From: Streptomyces rimosus
GTDB lineage: Bacteria > Actinomycetota > Actinomycetes > Streptomycetales > Streptomycetaceae
Length of the DNA stretch: 64,000 nucleotides
NCBI RefSeq assembly: GCF_008704655.1
Contig: NZ_CP023688.1
Location: 4,402,001-4,466,000, forward strand
Direction of reading: 5' to 3'
The translations under genes were made by a program, and so were the position numbers. This document shows, piece by piece, positions 50,421 to 58,537 of the stretch (the stretch's first letter is position 1; each line of letters begins with the position of its first letter). The notes under the pieces are model-generated. The model did not search any database, had not been told where the DNA came from, and worked only from the letters and a program-made list of their open reading frames with translations.

Positions 50421-50795
50421 GCATATGCCACCTTGCATGGTTGTACCGGTCCACACTTGCACCACTGCCGAGCATGGCGCTACGTTCATTGCACGCGCCG
50501 TTCCGCAGCCGAAACCGCAAGGGCATGGCATGGCCCGGCGCGCACCTCTCATAGCCACCGGCATGAGGGTTCCGTAAATCCCCTCCCCGTCGATTTCTCC
50601 TAAAATTATGCGGGGAGGGGGCCATCAATTACCTCGACGCAGCAGGTCTACGCATGCCCGTAAAGGGGCTGAGCCGTAGGGGAAGAAAGACGCTGCGGCG
50701 ACATTTGCGCACCGGGCTCCGAGGAACGGTCATTCCCCGGTGGGCGGCACGCCCTGCGCCGAAGCCCTCGCCAACGAACCGCAAGGAGTGGCGCC
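50421..50795. other. Non-coding gap before the frameshifted methyltransferase
   Basis: About 375 bases. It holds an imperfect hairpin near 50581-50622 (CCCTCCCCG and CGGGGAGGG arms around AT-rich sequence) and an A/T-rich patch that may be a promoter. No gene is supported. Confidence 0.5.
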
Positions 50796-51994
50796 GTGAA
50801 CGCAACCCTCACCCACGACGTAAGGCCCCGGCTGGCCGCGCTCGTCACCGCGCTCGAAGAGGGCGGCGCGCTCCGTAGCCCCGAGTGGGCGCGGGTTTTC
50901 GCCGCCGTACCCCGCCACGTCTTCGTGCCGCGCTGGTACGAGCAGGAGACCACGGACAACGGCGTCACCGCGTGGCGCCTGCGGGACGCCTGCGACAGGG
51001 CCGGGACGCGTGGTTCAGCGCCGCCTACAGTGACCGCACCCTCGTCACCGCCCTCGACCCGGCCACCGCCGAACCGGTCGGCGACCGTACCTGGACCGGC
51101 CTGCCCACCTCGTCCGGCACCGCGCCGCACCTCGTGGCCGGCATGCTGGAAGAGCTCGACGTCCGCGACGGCCACCGGGTCTGGGACATCGGCACCGGAA
51201 CCGGGTACCTCACCGCCCTCCTGTGCACCCGCCTCGGCTCCCGCCTGGTCCACTCCAGCGACATCGCCCCCGCGCTCTCGGAGGCCGCCCGTACCCGCCT
51301 GGCGAGCCTCGGCCTCACCCCGCATCTCAGCGTCCACGACGCCCGGTACGCCCACTCCGAACATCCCGGCCGTCCCGGCCGCCCCGGCTTCGACCGCGTC
51401 ATCGCCACCTGTTCCGTACGGTCCATCCCCGACGCATGGCTCCGCAGGACGCGCACCGGTGGGGCCGTACTGACCGACCTCGACCTCGGTATCGAGGGCG
51501 GCCTCGTCCGCGTCACCGTCGACGGCCGGCACGCCGCCGGACGCTTCACCCGGACCACCGCCCGCTTCATGGCGGCCCGCGGCGACGCCCACACGTACTT
51601 CCGCGAGCGCCGGCCCCCGTACGCACCGGAAGCCGCCACTCGCCCCACCACGGTCACCGCGGCCGACCTGCGGACCCACTACCCCTTCCGGCTGCTCCTG
51701 GCCTTCCACCTGCCGTACGCCGAACTCGTCTACCACTGCGCCGCCGATGGCGCCCTGTCGCTCCAGATCCAGCGCGACGGGACGTGGGCCCGGTCGCCGA
51801 TCACCGGGGAACGCCCCGGCTCCGTCACCTACGGCGGCGCACGCGATCTCTGGGCGACCGTGGAAGCCGCCTGGCGGTGGTGGAACGAGCACGGCCGTCC
51901 GGCGCAGGATCGGTTCGGTTACGCCTGCGAGCCGGACGGGCGGCATCACGTATGGCACATTCCGGACGGGCGGCGGTGGGATCTCACGCCGTAG
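50796..51994 (+). pseudogene. PCMT-like methyltransferase, frameshifted
   Basis: GTG 50796 with AAGGAG upstream opens a frame (VRPRLAALVTALEEGGALRS ... VPRHVFVPRWYEQ) that becomes nonsense near 50997. From there the family sequence continues in the next frame: DAWFSAAYSDRTLVTALD, SGTAPHLVAGMLEELDV, motif I RVWDIGTGTGYLTALL, to WHIPDGRRWDLTP. The break is at the GGCCGGGAC run. Adding one G there would restore a single 400-residue protein. It belongs to the same family as the graspetide methyltransferase at 1883-3037. Loss of one G in a run could also be a sequencing error. Confidence 0.8.
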
Positions 51995-52141
51995 CCCGTG
52001 CGCGCCGGGTGCAGCGCGCCCCGTAGCTCACGGTCCCCGGCGGCACAGTCCCGGCCACGCTGTCCCCCTATCACGCGGTATGTGACCCGCGCACCGAGAA
52101 ATCAGGAGTCTCGGACACTACGGTCATGGCAGCCTGGGGGT

Positions 52142-52981
52142 ATGGGGACGATGGTGGGAACGGTGACCACGCTGTGGCGTTATCCGGTGAAATCGCTGCT
52201 CGGTGAGGAGGTTCCGGACATCGCGGCGGACGCCCGCGGGCTGACGGGGGACCGCGCGCTGGCGCTGGTGCACGAGACGACCGGCCAGGTCGCCAGTGCC
52301 AAGAATCCACGGTTGTGGCGCGACTTGCTGAAGTTGCGGGCGGAGATCATCGACGGCGCCGTACGGATCACGCTCCCCTCCGGCCGGACCGTACGCTCCA
52401 CCGACGCGCACGTCGACAAGACCCTCTCCGCCCACCTCGGGCAGCCCGTCACCCTGACCGACACCCCGCCCGAGAAGGCCACCCTGGAACGCTCGCAGCC
52501 CGAAGAGGTGCTGGCCGCCGGAGAAGCGGCCGAGGTCGGGAACGAGACCCTGGAGATCGCCTCGCAGGCGCCGCCCGGCACCTTCTTCGACTACGCGCCG
52601 CTGCACCTGATCACCCGCGCCACCCTCGACCGGATCACCGAACTGGGGCCGCGCGCCACCACCGTCGAGGCCGAGCGCTACCGTCCCAACATCGTCATCC
52701 GTACCGAGGCCGCCGGGTTCGTCGAGAACGACTGGCCCGGCCATGAGCTGCGCATCGGCGACGAGCTCACCCTGCGCATCGTGGCCCGTACGCCGCGGTG
52801 CGCCGTACCGACGCTGGAACACGGCAGGCTGCCGCGCGACCCGGACGCGCTGCGCGTACCCGCGCGGCACAACCGGGTGGTGCCGCTGGAGGGCATGGGG
52901 CCGCAGCCCTGCGCGGGGGTGTATGCCCAGGTCGTCCGGCCGGGGCGGATCCGGCAGGGGGATGCGGTACGGGTGGTGTGA
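52142..52981 (+). CDS. MOSC domain protein
   Basis: A 279-residue protein. The N-terminal beta-barrel domain has TTLWRYPVKSLLGEEVPDI and GLTGDRALALVHETTG; the C-terminal MOSC domain has ERYRPNIVIRTEAAGFVENDW ... RTPRCAVPTLEH, with the conserved Cys that binds molybdenum cofactor sulphur. MOSC proteins transfer sulphur or reduce N-hydroxylated compounds with the molybdenum cofactor. ATG 52142 or 52151 are both possible starts. It stands alone between the broken methyltransferase and the sigma factor. Confidence 0.9.
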   Translation: MGTMVGTVTTLWRYPVKSLLGEEVPDIAADARGLTGDRALALVHETTGQVASAKNPRLWRDLLKLRAEIIDGAVRITLPSGRTVRSTDAHVDKTLSAHLGQPVTLTDTPPEKATLERSQPEEVLAAGEAAEVGNETLEIASQAPPGTFFDYAPLHLITRATLDRITELGPRATTVEAERYRPNIVIRTEAAGFVENDWPGHELRIGDELTLRIVARTPRCAVPTLEHGRLPRDPDALRVPARHNRVVPLEGMGPQPCAGVYAQVVRPGRIRQGDAVRVV

Positions 52982-53005
52982 GGGGGCGCGGAGGGGGGCG
53001 TACGG

Positions 53006-53539
53006 CTACGCCGCGACCGCCAGCTCAGGGTCCTCGCGAAGCTTGGCCAGGGCCCGGGAGACGGCGCTCTTGACCGTACCGACGGAGACCCCGAGCACCT
53101 CCGCGGTCTGCGCCTCGCTCAGGTCCTCGTAATACCGCAGCACCACCATGGCCCGCTGCCGCGCCGGCAGCCGCAGCACCGCCCGCCACATCGCGTCGCG
53201 CAGCACCTGGGCCTCGGCCGGGTCGGGGGCCGGTACCGGGTCGGGCTCGGGTATCTCCTCGCAGGCGAACTCGTCGACCTTGCGCTTGCGCCACTGCGAG
53301 GTGCGGGTGTTCAGCAGGGCGCGGCGCACATAGCCGTCCAGCGCGCGGTGGTCCTCGATCCGCTCCCACGCCACGAACGTCTTGGTCAGCGCGGTCTGCA
53401 GCAGGTCCTCGGCGTCGCTCGGGTTGGCGGTGAGCGAGCGGGCGGTCCGCAGCAGCACCGGCCCGCGGGCCCGTACGTACGACGAGAACGACGGGAACAC
53501 AGCGGCGCTGGAAGCGCTGGTGCACACTGGCGTGGTCAT
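53006..53539 (-). CDS. SigE-family ECF RNA polymerase sigma factor
   Basis: A 177-residue sigma-70 factor. Region 2 reads LLRTARSLTANPSDAEDLLQTALTKTFVAW; region 4 reads LPARQRAMVVLRYYEDLSEAQTAEVLGVSVGTVKSAVSRALAKLRED in outline. The short size and the xSxEDxLQ pattern place it in the SigE family of actinobacterial ECF factors. No anti-sigma gene is adjacent, as is usual for this group. It converges with the MOSC gene 24 bases away. Confidence 0.92.
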   Translation of the reverse strand: MTTPVCTSASSAAVFPSFSSYVRARGPVLLRTARSLTANPSDAEDLLQTALTKTFVAWERIEDHRALDGYVRRALLNTRTSQWRKRKVDEFACEEIPEPDPVPAPDPAEAQVLRDAMWRAVLRLPARQRAMVVLRYYEDLSEAQTAEVLGVSVGTVKSAVSRALAKLREDPELAVAA

Positions 53540-53710
53540 GCTCCAACGCTAGAAGCGCGGGACGCCGCGACGGATCGCCCCCAGGTGCCGAAGCCCTCTC
53601 CCTCTCAAGTTGTACAGGTGGTGCTGGCCCCACCTCCTAAAGGCGGACAGCCACTCGTCCCCCGTCAGGGTGCCGTTCCCACTTTGGTCAGACCACTCGA
53701 CCACTTTCGA

Positions 53711-53742
53711 CAGGGCCCCGGCCCCCGTGTGCCGGGGCCCTG
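53711..53742. terminator. Hairpin terminator between sigma factor and DUF1906 gene
   Basis: A perfect 12-base-pair stem (CAGGGCCCCGGC with its complement) and an eight-base loop. It lies downstream of the DUF1906 gene on the minus strand. Confidence 0.8.
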
Positions 53743-53800
53743 CCCGTGGTCGGCCGGTATGCCGGGCTACTGGACTGCCGGCCAGCCGGGCTGTCAGGCT

Positions 53801-53848
53801 GCCGGGCTGCCGGGCTGCCGGGCTGCCGGGCTGCCGGGCTGCCGGGCT
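53801..53848. repeat. 8-base microsatellite abutting a stop codon
   Basis: Six exact copies of GCCGGGCT in a row. The last copy supplies two bases of the DUF1906 gene stop codon (53847-53849). The pre-repeat CCGGGCTACTGGA also occurs at about 53762. Confidence 0.9.
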
Positions 53849-54710
53849 ACTGGATCACGGCGACCGGGGCGTCCACCTGGTTGCGGTCGATGATCAGCCG
53901 GCGCCCGCCGTGCGACTCCGCCACGTTGCCCGCGTACTGGTGGATACGCAGGTGCGGACGCCACGCCTGGCGGGACAGCTCGGGCTCGCCGTACAGATTC
54001 GGCTTGCTGTGCCAGCGCGCGAACCACATCACCGACGGCAGGTCCCGGGCGCCCGCCTGCCGCGCGCGCTCCATGTGTCGTACGCCGGAGTCGGCGCTGC
54101 TGTAGAAGCCGGGCACGTAACCCATGCGGCGGGTCTCGCGGTTCCAGGCCCTGATGTAACCGAGCGTCTTACTGGTGCAGGACGTGTTCCGCAGGCTGTA
54201 CGCCTCCATGTCGAGGTACAGCGCGCTGCCCGGCGCGATGCCCAGCGCCTTGGCGCGCTGCACGGCGTCCTGGCCCTCGCTCGCGCCCACCTGTTCCGCA
54301 TTGCCGCGGATGGTGACCTTGCGCTTGTTCTTGTTGACGACGCACGGCGCCTGCGAGCCGACGTACAGCGGCAGCATCCGCCAGCCCGCGCGGTCGGCGG
54401 AGCGCACCCAGTCGGCGCTGAGGTTCGGCTGGGTGGGGCAGGCACGGCCGCGGCCGCCGAAGTAGATGCCGATGCCCCGGTACTTGGTCTCCTTCCAGGC
54501 TTGCAGGGTGCTCAGCGGCGGCGCCTTGCAGGTGTCGAACGCCCAGCCCTGGAAGACGTTCGGGCCGCGCGGCCAGCTCCGTTCGGGCTCCGCTCCGGCG
54601 GCCGGGGCGAGGAGGGTGGCCAGCAGGCCGAGCAGGGCCGTGAGCAGGACGGTGGGGAACAGCAGACTCCGTCGGATGATCCGTTTTGTTGATCCCATAC
54701 CGGGAGTCAA
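53847..54710 (-). CDS. Secreted DUF1906 (Rv2525c-like) glycoside-hydrolase-like protein
   Basis: A 287-residue protein with a Sec signal peptide (LLFPTVLLTALLGLLATLLAPAAGA). The mature domain has GWAFDTCKAPPLSTLQAW, KYRGIGIYFGGRGRACP, WRMLPLYVGSQAPC, YLDMEAY and HQYAGNVAE. This is the TIM-barrel-like fold of DUF1906, related to GH25-type and Rv2525c proteins. Asp/Glu residues at the barrel mouth (IYFGG, LYLDME) could act on cell-wall glycans. ATG 54710 is the longest start; 54698 is an alternative. The gene has no obvious operon partner. Confidence 0.88.
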   Translation of the reverse strand: MTPGMGSTKRIIRRSLLFPTVLLTALLGLLATLLAPAAGAEPERSWPRGPNVFQGWAFDTCKAPPLSTLQAWKETKYRGIGIYFGGRGRACPTQPNLSADWVRSADRAGWRMLPLYVGSQAPCVVNKNKRKVTIRGNAEQVGASEGQDAVQRAKALGIAPGSALYLDMEAYSLRNTSCTSKTLGYIRAWNRETRRMGYVPGFYSSADSGVRHMERARQAGARDLPSVMWFARWHSKPNLYGEPELSRQAWRPHLRIHQYAGNVAESHGGRRLIIDRNQVDAPVAVIQ

Positions 54711-54854
54711 AGTGCGGGTACGGGGAGCGGCCCGCCGGACACGCCAATGGGAGCGCGCATTCAGCCTTACGGGTGCCTGGTGCGTTGCCGGGGGCGGGGG
54801 TGACTGCGGCTTGGTACGTCGCCGGGGCCGGGGGCCGCCGCGGTTCGGTGCTTC

Positions 54855-56021
54855 TCAGCCGTCCGCGCCCAGCACCAGCCCCGACGTCGGTACGCCCGTG
54901 CCGGCGGTGACCAGGACGCGGGCCGCGCCCGGCACCTGGTTGACGGAGGTGCCGCGGAGCTGCCGTACCGCCTCGGCGATGCCGTTCATGCCGTGCAGAT
55001 ACGCCTCGCCCAGCTGCCCGCCGTGCGTGTTGAGCGGCAGCCCGCCCGCGGCGACGAAATCGGCCGCCTCGCCCGGCGCGCAGAACCCGAACTCCTCCAG
55101 CTGCATCAGCACGAACGGGGTGAAGTGGTCGTAAAGGATGCCGACGTCGATGTCCGCCGGGCGCAGCCCGCTCGTCCGCCACAGCTGCCGCGCCACGACC
55201 GCCGACTCGGGCAGCCCGGTCAGACCGTCCCGGTAGTAGCTGGTCATCTGCTCCTGGGCGCGGCCCGCGCCCTGCGCGGCGGCCCGGATCACGGCGGGCG
55301 GGTGCGGCAGGTCGCGGGCCCGTTCGGCCGTGGTGACGACGAGGGCCTGGCCGCCGTCCGTCTCCTGACAGCAGTCGAGCAGCCGCAGCGGTTCGACGAT
55401 CCAGCGGGACGCGGCGTGGTCGGCGAGGGTGATCGGCTTCCCGTAGAAGTACGCGGCCGGGTTGCGCGCGGCATGGCGCCGGCCGACGACCGCGACCTGC
55501 CCGAACGCTTCCGGCGTGAGCCCGTACCCGTACAGGTAGCGCTGCGCCGCCATGGCGACCCAGGAGGCGGGCGTCAGCAGTCCGGCGGGCAGGTTCCAGC
55601 CGAGCGCCGCGCCCTCGGCGGACGGCTCGCGCCGCTGCACCCCGGCCCCGAAGCGTCGGCCCGAACGCTCGTTGAACGCCCGGTAGCAGACGACGACTTC
55701 GGCGATTCCCGCGGCGACCGCGAGGGCCGCCTGCTGGACGGTGGCGCAGGCCGCGCCGCCCCCGTAGTGCACGCGGGAGAAGAACGACAGCTCGCCGATC
55801 CCGGCCGCCTGGGCGACGGTGATCTCGGGGCTGGTGTCCATCGTGAAGGTGACCATGCCGTCCACGTCGCCGGGGCCGAGCCCCGCGTCGTCCAGGGCGG
55901 CCCGTACGGCTTCCACGGCCAGCTTCAGTTCGCTGCGGCCGGAATCCTTGGAGAACTCGGTCGCGCCGATGCCGACGACGGCGGCCCGGCCGCCCAGGGT
56001 GTCCGCGCGGTGGAGAGTCAT
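54855..56021 (-). CDS. Ltp2-like thiolase-superfamily aldolase
   Basis: A 388-residue protein of the lipid-transfer-protein/thiolase type (AAVVGIGATEFSKDSGRSELKLAVEAVRAALDDAGL in pieces; VHYGGGAACATVQQAALAVAAG; ILYDHFTPFVLMQLEEFGFC; PLNTHGGQLGEAYLHGMNG). Known relatives (Ltp2) with a DUF35 partner perform the retro-aldol cleavage that ends steroid side-chain degradation. It is the last gene of a four-gene operon; its ATG overlaps the MaoC gene stop (ATGA). Which steroid or polyketide-like substrate is used is unknown. Confidence 0.85.
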   Translation of the reverse strand: MTLHRADTLGGRAAVVGIGATEFSKDSGRSELKLAVEAVRAALDDAGLGPGDVDGMVTFTMDTSPEITVAQAAGIGELSFFSRVHYGGGAACATVQQAALAVAAGIAEVVVCYRAFNERSGRRFGAGVQRREPSAEGAALGWNLPAGLLTPASWVAMAAQRYLYGYGLTPEAFGQVAVVGRRHAARNPAAYFYGKPITLADHAASRWIVEPLRLLDCCQETDGGQALVVTTAERARDLPHPPAVIRAAAQGAGRAQEQMTSYYRDGLTGLPESAVVARQLWRTSGLRPADIDVGILYDHFTPFVLMQLEEFGFCAPGEAADFVAAGGLPLNTHGGQLGEAYLHGMNGIAEAVRQLRGTSVNQVPGAARVLVTAGTGVPTSGLVLGADG

Positions 56022-56431
56022 GGGGTGGGCTCCGGGACGGCCGGGGGGTGGGCGGGGACCGTCACCGTCACGGTGCCGGTGACGTGGTGGCCGAGGCGGT
56101 TGGAGCCCACGACCCGTATCTCCGCCGTGTCACCGTCCAGGGAGGTGACCGTTCCCCGTAGCACCAGCTCATCGCCCGGATAGTTGGGCACGCCGAGGCG
56201 GATCGCGACCTTGCGGAGGACGGCGTGCGGGCCGAAGTGGTCGGTGATGTAGCGGCCGACGAGGCCGTTCGTGGTCAGGATGTTCATGAAGATGTCGGGG
56301 GAGCCCTTGGCTCTGGCCGCTTCGGTGTCGTGGTGCACGTCCTGGTAGTCGCGGGAGGCGATGGCCCCGGCGATGATGAGGGTGCGGGTGACGGGGATGG
56401 TCAGCGGGGGGAGTTCGTCACCGGCTTTCAC
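56018..56431 (-). CDS. MaoC-like (R)-hydratase subunit (ChsH1-like)
   Basis: A 137-residue hot-dog-fold protein starting at GTG 56431. The hydratase motif is ASRDYQDVHHDTEAARAKGSPDIFMNILTTNGLVGRYITD in pieces, with the catalytic D and H of DxxxxH (D-V-H-H). In mycobacteria ChsH1 pairs with ChsH2 to hydrate the steroid side-chain enoyl-CoA. Four-base overlaps with both neighbours show tight coupling. Confidence 0.85.
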   Translation of the reverse strand: MKAGDELPPLTIPVTRTLIIAGAIASRDYQDVHHDTEAARAKGSPDIFMNILTTNGLVGRYITDHFGPHAVLRKVAIRLGVPNYPGDELVLRGTVTSLDGDTAEIRVVGSNRLGHHVTGTVTVTVPAHPPAVPEPTP

Positions 56432-56970
56432 GACTGCCTCCCGTTGAGGAGGTCTCCTGCCTGGTCCCCATGGGTGGGGCCTTCTGCCTGGCCTCCGTGG
56501 ATGGGGTCTCCTGCCTGGTCCCCATGGGTGGGGTCTCCTGCCTGGCCCCCGTGGATGGAGTCTTCTGCCTGGCCCCCGTGGATGGGGTCTTCTGCCTGGC
56601 CCCCGTGGAAGACGGGTAGCACCAGGTCCTCCTCCACGGTCCGGAATTCCAGCCGTACGGGCATGCCGATGCGTACCTTCTCGGGCGGCACCCCGACCAC
56701 CCCGGCCACCATCCGCACGCCCTCCGCCAGCTCGATCAGCCCGACGGCGTAGGGCGGGTCGAAGGCCGGGAAGGGCGGGTGGTGCATGACGACGTACGAG
56801 AAGACCGTGCCGTGGCCAGTCGCCTCGACGGTGTCCCAGCCGTCGCCGCCGCAGTGGTTGCAGCCCGGCAGCCAGGGGAAACGCAGGGTCGCGCAATGCG
56901 TGCAGCGCTGGATGAGCAGCTTGCGGTCGGCCACTCCGGCCCAGAAGCCCGCGTTGTCTCGGTTGATCAC
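56428..56970 (-). CDS. DUF35 OB-fold zinc protein with repetitive tail
   Basis: A 180-residue protein starting at GTG 56970. The rubredoxin-like zinc knuckle is LLIQRCTHCATLRFPWLPGCNHC (two CxxC pairs), and the OB domain is TVEATGHGTVFSYVVMHHPP ... PYAVGLIELAEGVRM. DUF35 proteins are partners of Ltp2-type thiolases; in mycobacteria this domain is the C-terminal half of ChsH2. The tail is six 9-residue repeats (HGGQAEDPI variants) not found in the family. It overlaps both neighbours by four bases. Confidence 0.88.
   Translation of the reverse strand: MINRDNAGFWAGVADRKLLIQRCTHCATLRFPWLPGCNHCGGDGWDTVEATGHGTVFSYVVMHHPPFPAFDPPYAVGLIELAEGVRMVAGVVGVPPEKVRIGMPVRLEFRTVEEDLVLPVFHGGQAEDPIHGGQAEDSIHGGQAGDPTHGDQAGDPIHGGQAEGPTHGDQAGDLLNGRQS
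56458..56619. repeat. 27-base in-frame minisatellite in the DUF35 gene
   Basis: Six units starting at 56458, 56485, 56512, 56539, 56566 and 56593 encode the HGGQAEDPI-type repeats of the DUF35 protein tail. The period is exactly nine codons. Confidence 0.93.
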
Positions 56971-57620
56971 GGGGCGGGGGTGGGAGGGGGTTGAGTGCGG
57001 GGGTGGGGTTGGGGTTGGGGTCGGGAGCAGGGTACGGAACGGGTACTGGCCGGCGCGTACTTGAGGATGCGGAAGCGGTGCGTACCGGCGAGTTCGCCAT
57101 CCGTCCGTACGTCCATCCGCGTCGTGACGAAGTACCCCGTACCCAGCTTCGTCGTCTTGCGCGGGGACACCGACTCGATGACCGCGTCGAAGGTGATCCG
57201 GTCGCCGGGGCGCAGCGGCCGCAGGTACTCCTGCTCGCAGTCGGTCGCGACGACCGAGGTGCACCCTGCCTGGTCCAGCAGAGCGAAGAGCGCGTCGTAC
57301 GCGGGCGAGCGGCCCGGGTGCCCGGAGAGGCCGCCCATCGTCCACGCTTGCAGCATGGTGGGCGGCGCGACGGCGTCGGGGCCTTCGTAGGCGGGGTTGC
57401 CGTCGCCCATGGCCTCGCACCAGTGGCGGATCATGGGCGCGTTGACGGGGTCCTTGCCGGTGCCGCCGGTGACGGCGGGCTGCCCTTCGAATGCCTTCAG
57501 GCGGGCGTGCAGGTCGTCGAGGTCGGATCGGCCCTCGGGGGCGGGCCGGCCCGGGGCGCCGCTTTCCCGGCGCGAGGACGCCTCTTCTGCCACGCCCATC
57601 GGCCCCTCCTCCACGCCCAT
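56967..57620 (-). CDS. MaoC-like dehydratase N-terminal-type subunit (ChsH2 N-half-like)
   Basis: A 217-residue protein: a disordered start, then a FAS1-type dehydratase hot-dog domain (VNAPMIRHWCEAMGDGNPAYEG ... VVATDCEQEYLRPLRPGDRITFDAVIESVSPRKTTKLGTGYFVTTR in pieces), ending in a Pro-rich tail. This corresponds to the N-terminal half of mycobacterial ChsH2, here encoded separately from the DUF35 half. ATG 57620 and 57599 are both preceded by GGAGGAGGGG; the longer is given. It is the first gene of the operon and overlaps the DUF35 gene by four bases. Confidence 0.82.
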   Translation of the reverse strand: MGVEEGPMGVAEEASSRRESGAPGRPAPEGRSDLDDLHARLKAFEGQPAVTGGTGKDPVNAPMIRHWCEAMGDGNPAYEGPDAVAPPTMLQAWTMGGLSGHPGRSPAYDALFALLDQAGCTSVVATDCEQEYLRPLRPGDRITFDAVIESVSPRKTTKLGTGYFVTTRMDVRTDGELAGTHRFRILKYAPASTRSVPCSRPQPQPHPRTQPPPTPAP

Positions 57621-57760
57621 TAGCCCCTCCTCCCGACCTCGGTACCGCGCTCACGCCGAAGGGTTCCTGACTGTCCGTCAGGAACCCTTCACTGTCAAGA
57701 CCACCGCGGCGCGGTTCGGGCGGCGTCACCGGTTACGCCGGCCGGGCCACGCGTCCCGGC

Positions 57761-58075
57761 TCACCAGAGGTTGGTGAAGTTCACCGTTGCGTTGGTCTGG
57801 TCGATGTGGGTCAGTCCGTGACCGATCACGCTCGCGTTGTTGTTCTGGTTGGACGCTCCGGGGCCGTTCGCGACCTGCTGCGTGGTGGTCGAGTTGCCGT
57901 TGTTGTTGTGGCCGACGCCGCTGCCGACCAGGCTCGTGGCCGCAGCGCTCGACCCGTTGCCCGCGAGCGCGCCGTTGTCGGCGTGGGCCACACCGGTCAG
58001 GAGGGCGGTCGCCAGGGGCAGGGCGGCGAGGGCGGCGACGGTACGGGCAGTGCGGGCGGTACGGATCCTTGCCAT
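57761..58075 (-). CDS. Small secreted Asn/Gly/Thr-rich protein
   Basis: A 104-residue protein: a Sec signal peptide (TVAALAALPLATALLTGVAHA, cleavage near residue 32), then a low-complexity mature part without Cys (GVGHNNNGNSTTTQQVANG, GASNQNNNASVIGHGL), ending QTNATVNFTNLW. ATG 58075 follows GAGGAG. The polar, Asn-rich, short secreted form recalls surface or fibril-forming proteins, but it is neither a chaplin nor a rodlin by its motifs. I do not recognise the family. Confidence 0.75.
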   Translation of the reverse strand: MARIRTARTARTVAALAALPLATALLTGVAHADNGALAGNGSSAAATSLVGSGVGHNNNGNSTTTQQVANGPGASNQNNNASVIGHGLTHIDQTNATVNFTNLW

Positions 58076-58537
58076 GACGTTTCTCCTCTTACGGGACACG
58101 GCCCAAGTGGTCCGGCACGGGACCGATGGGCGCTGCACGCTTGCTGGGGACGTAAGACGCTGGGACTGCGTAACGCGATCACGGGACGGGACTGGGGACA
58201 GAGCGGGTACGGGCGAACCGAAACCCACCCACCCCGCCCAACTACGCGCTCCACAAGGGCAGTTGGCTGCCGCCCTCGTGGAGTTCACGACGTCGCGGTG
58301 ATCAGACTTGCCCAACGAACCCCCGGCGAACCAGCCCGGAACACCCACTTCCCTCTCAAGCATGAAGAACCCCGGGTAAACCTCGCGCGCCCCCTCCAAA
58401 GCCTCACCGCGCCCACCCGCGCCCCCGGCGCCCCTTCCCCCGATTGCGCCGAAACGTTCCCGCACAATTTCGGCCCCTCCCGTGGTGAATCCCTCGTTCC
58501 CCTTTCCTTACTCGAACGTACATACGAAAATAAATCC
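58076..58537. other. Divergent non-coding gap
   Basis: About 460 bases between the secreted protein and the primase-polymerase gene. The last 50 bases are AT-rich (ACATACGAAAATAAATCC), unlike the surroundings, and probably contain the promoter of the plus-strand gene. No clear operator is visible. Confidence 0.5.

Noticed and set aside
47602..52000. Search for lasso maturation genes next to the precursor
   Set aside because: The genes found are a hypothetical protein, an ATPase, a WhiJ-like regulator, DUF397 and a PCMT-like methyltransferase; none has asparagine-synthetase, transglutaminase-like peptidase or RRE features.
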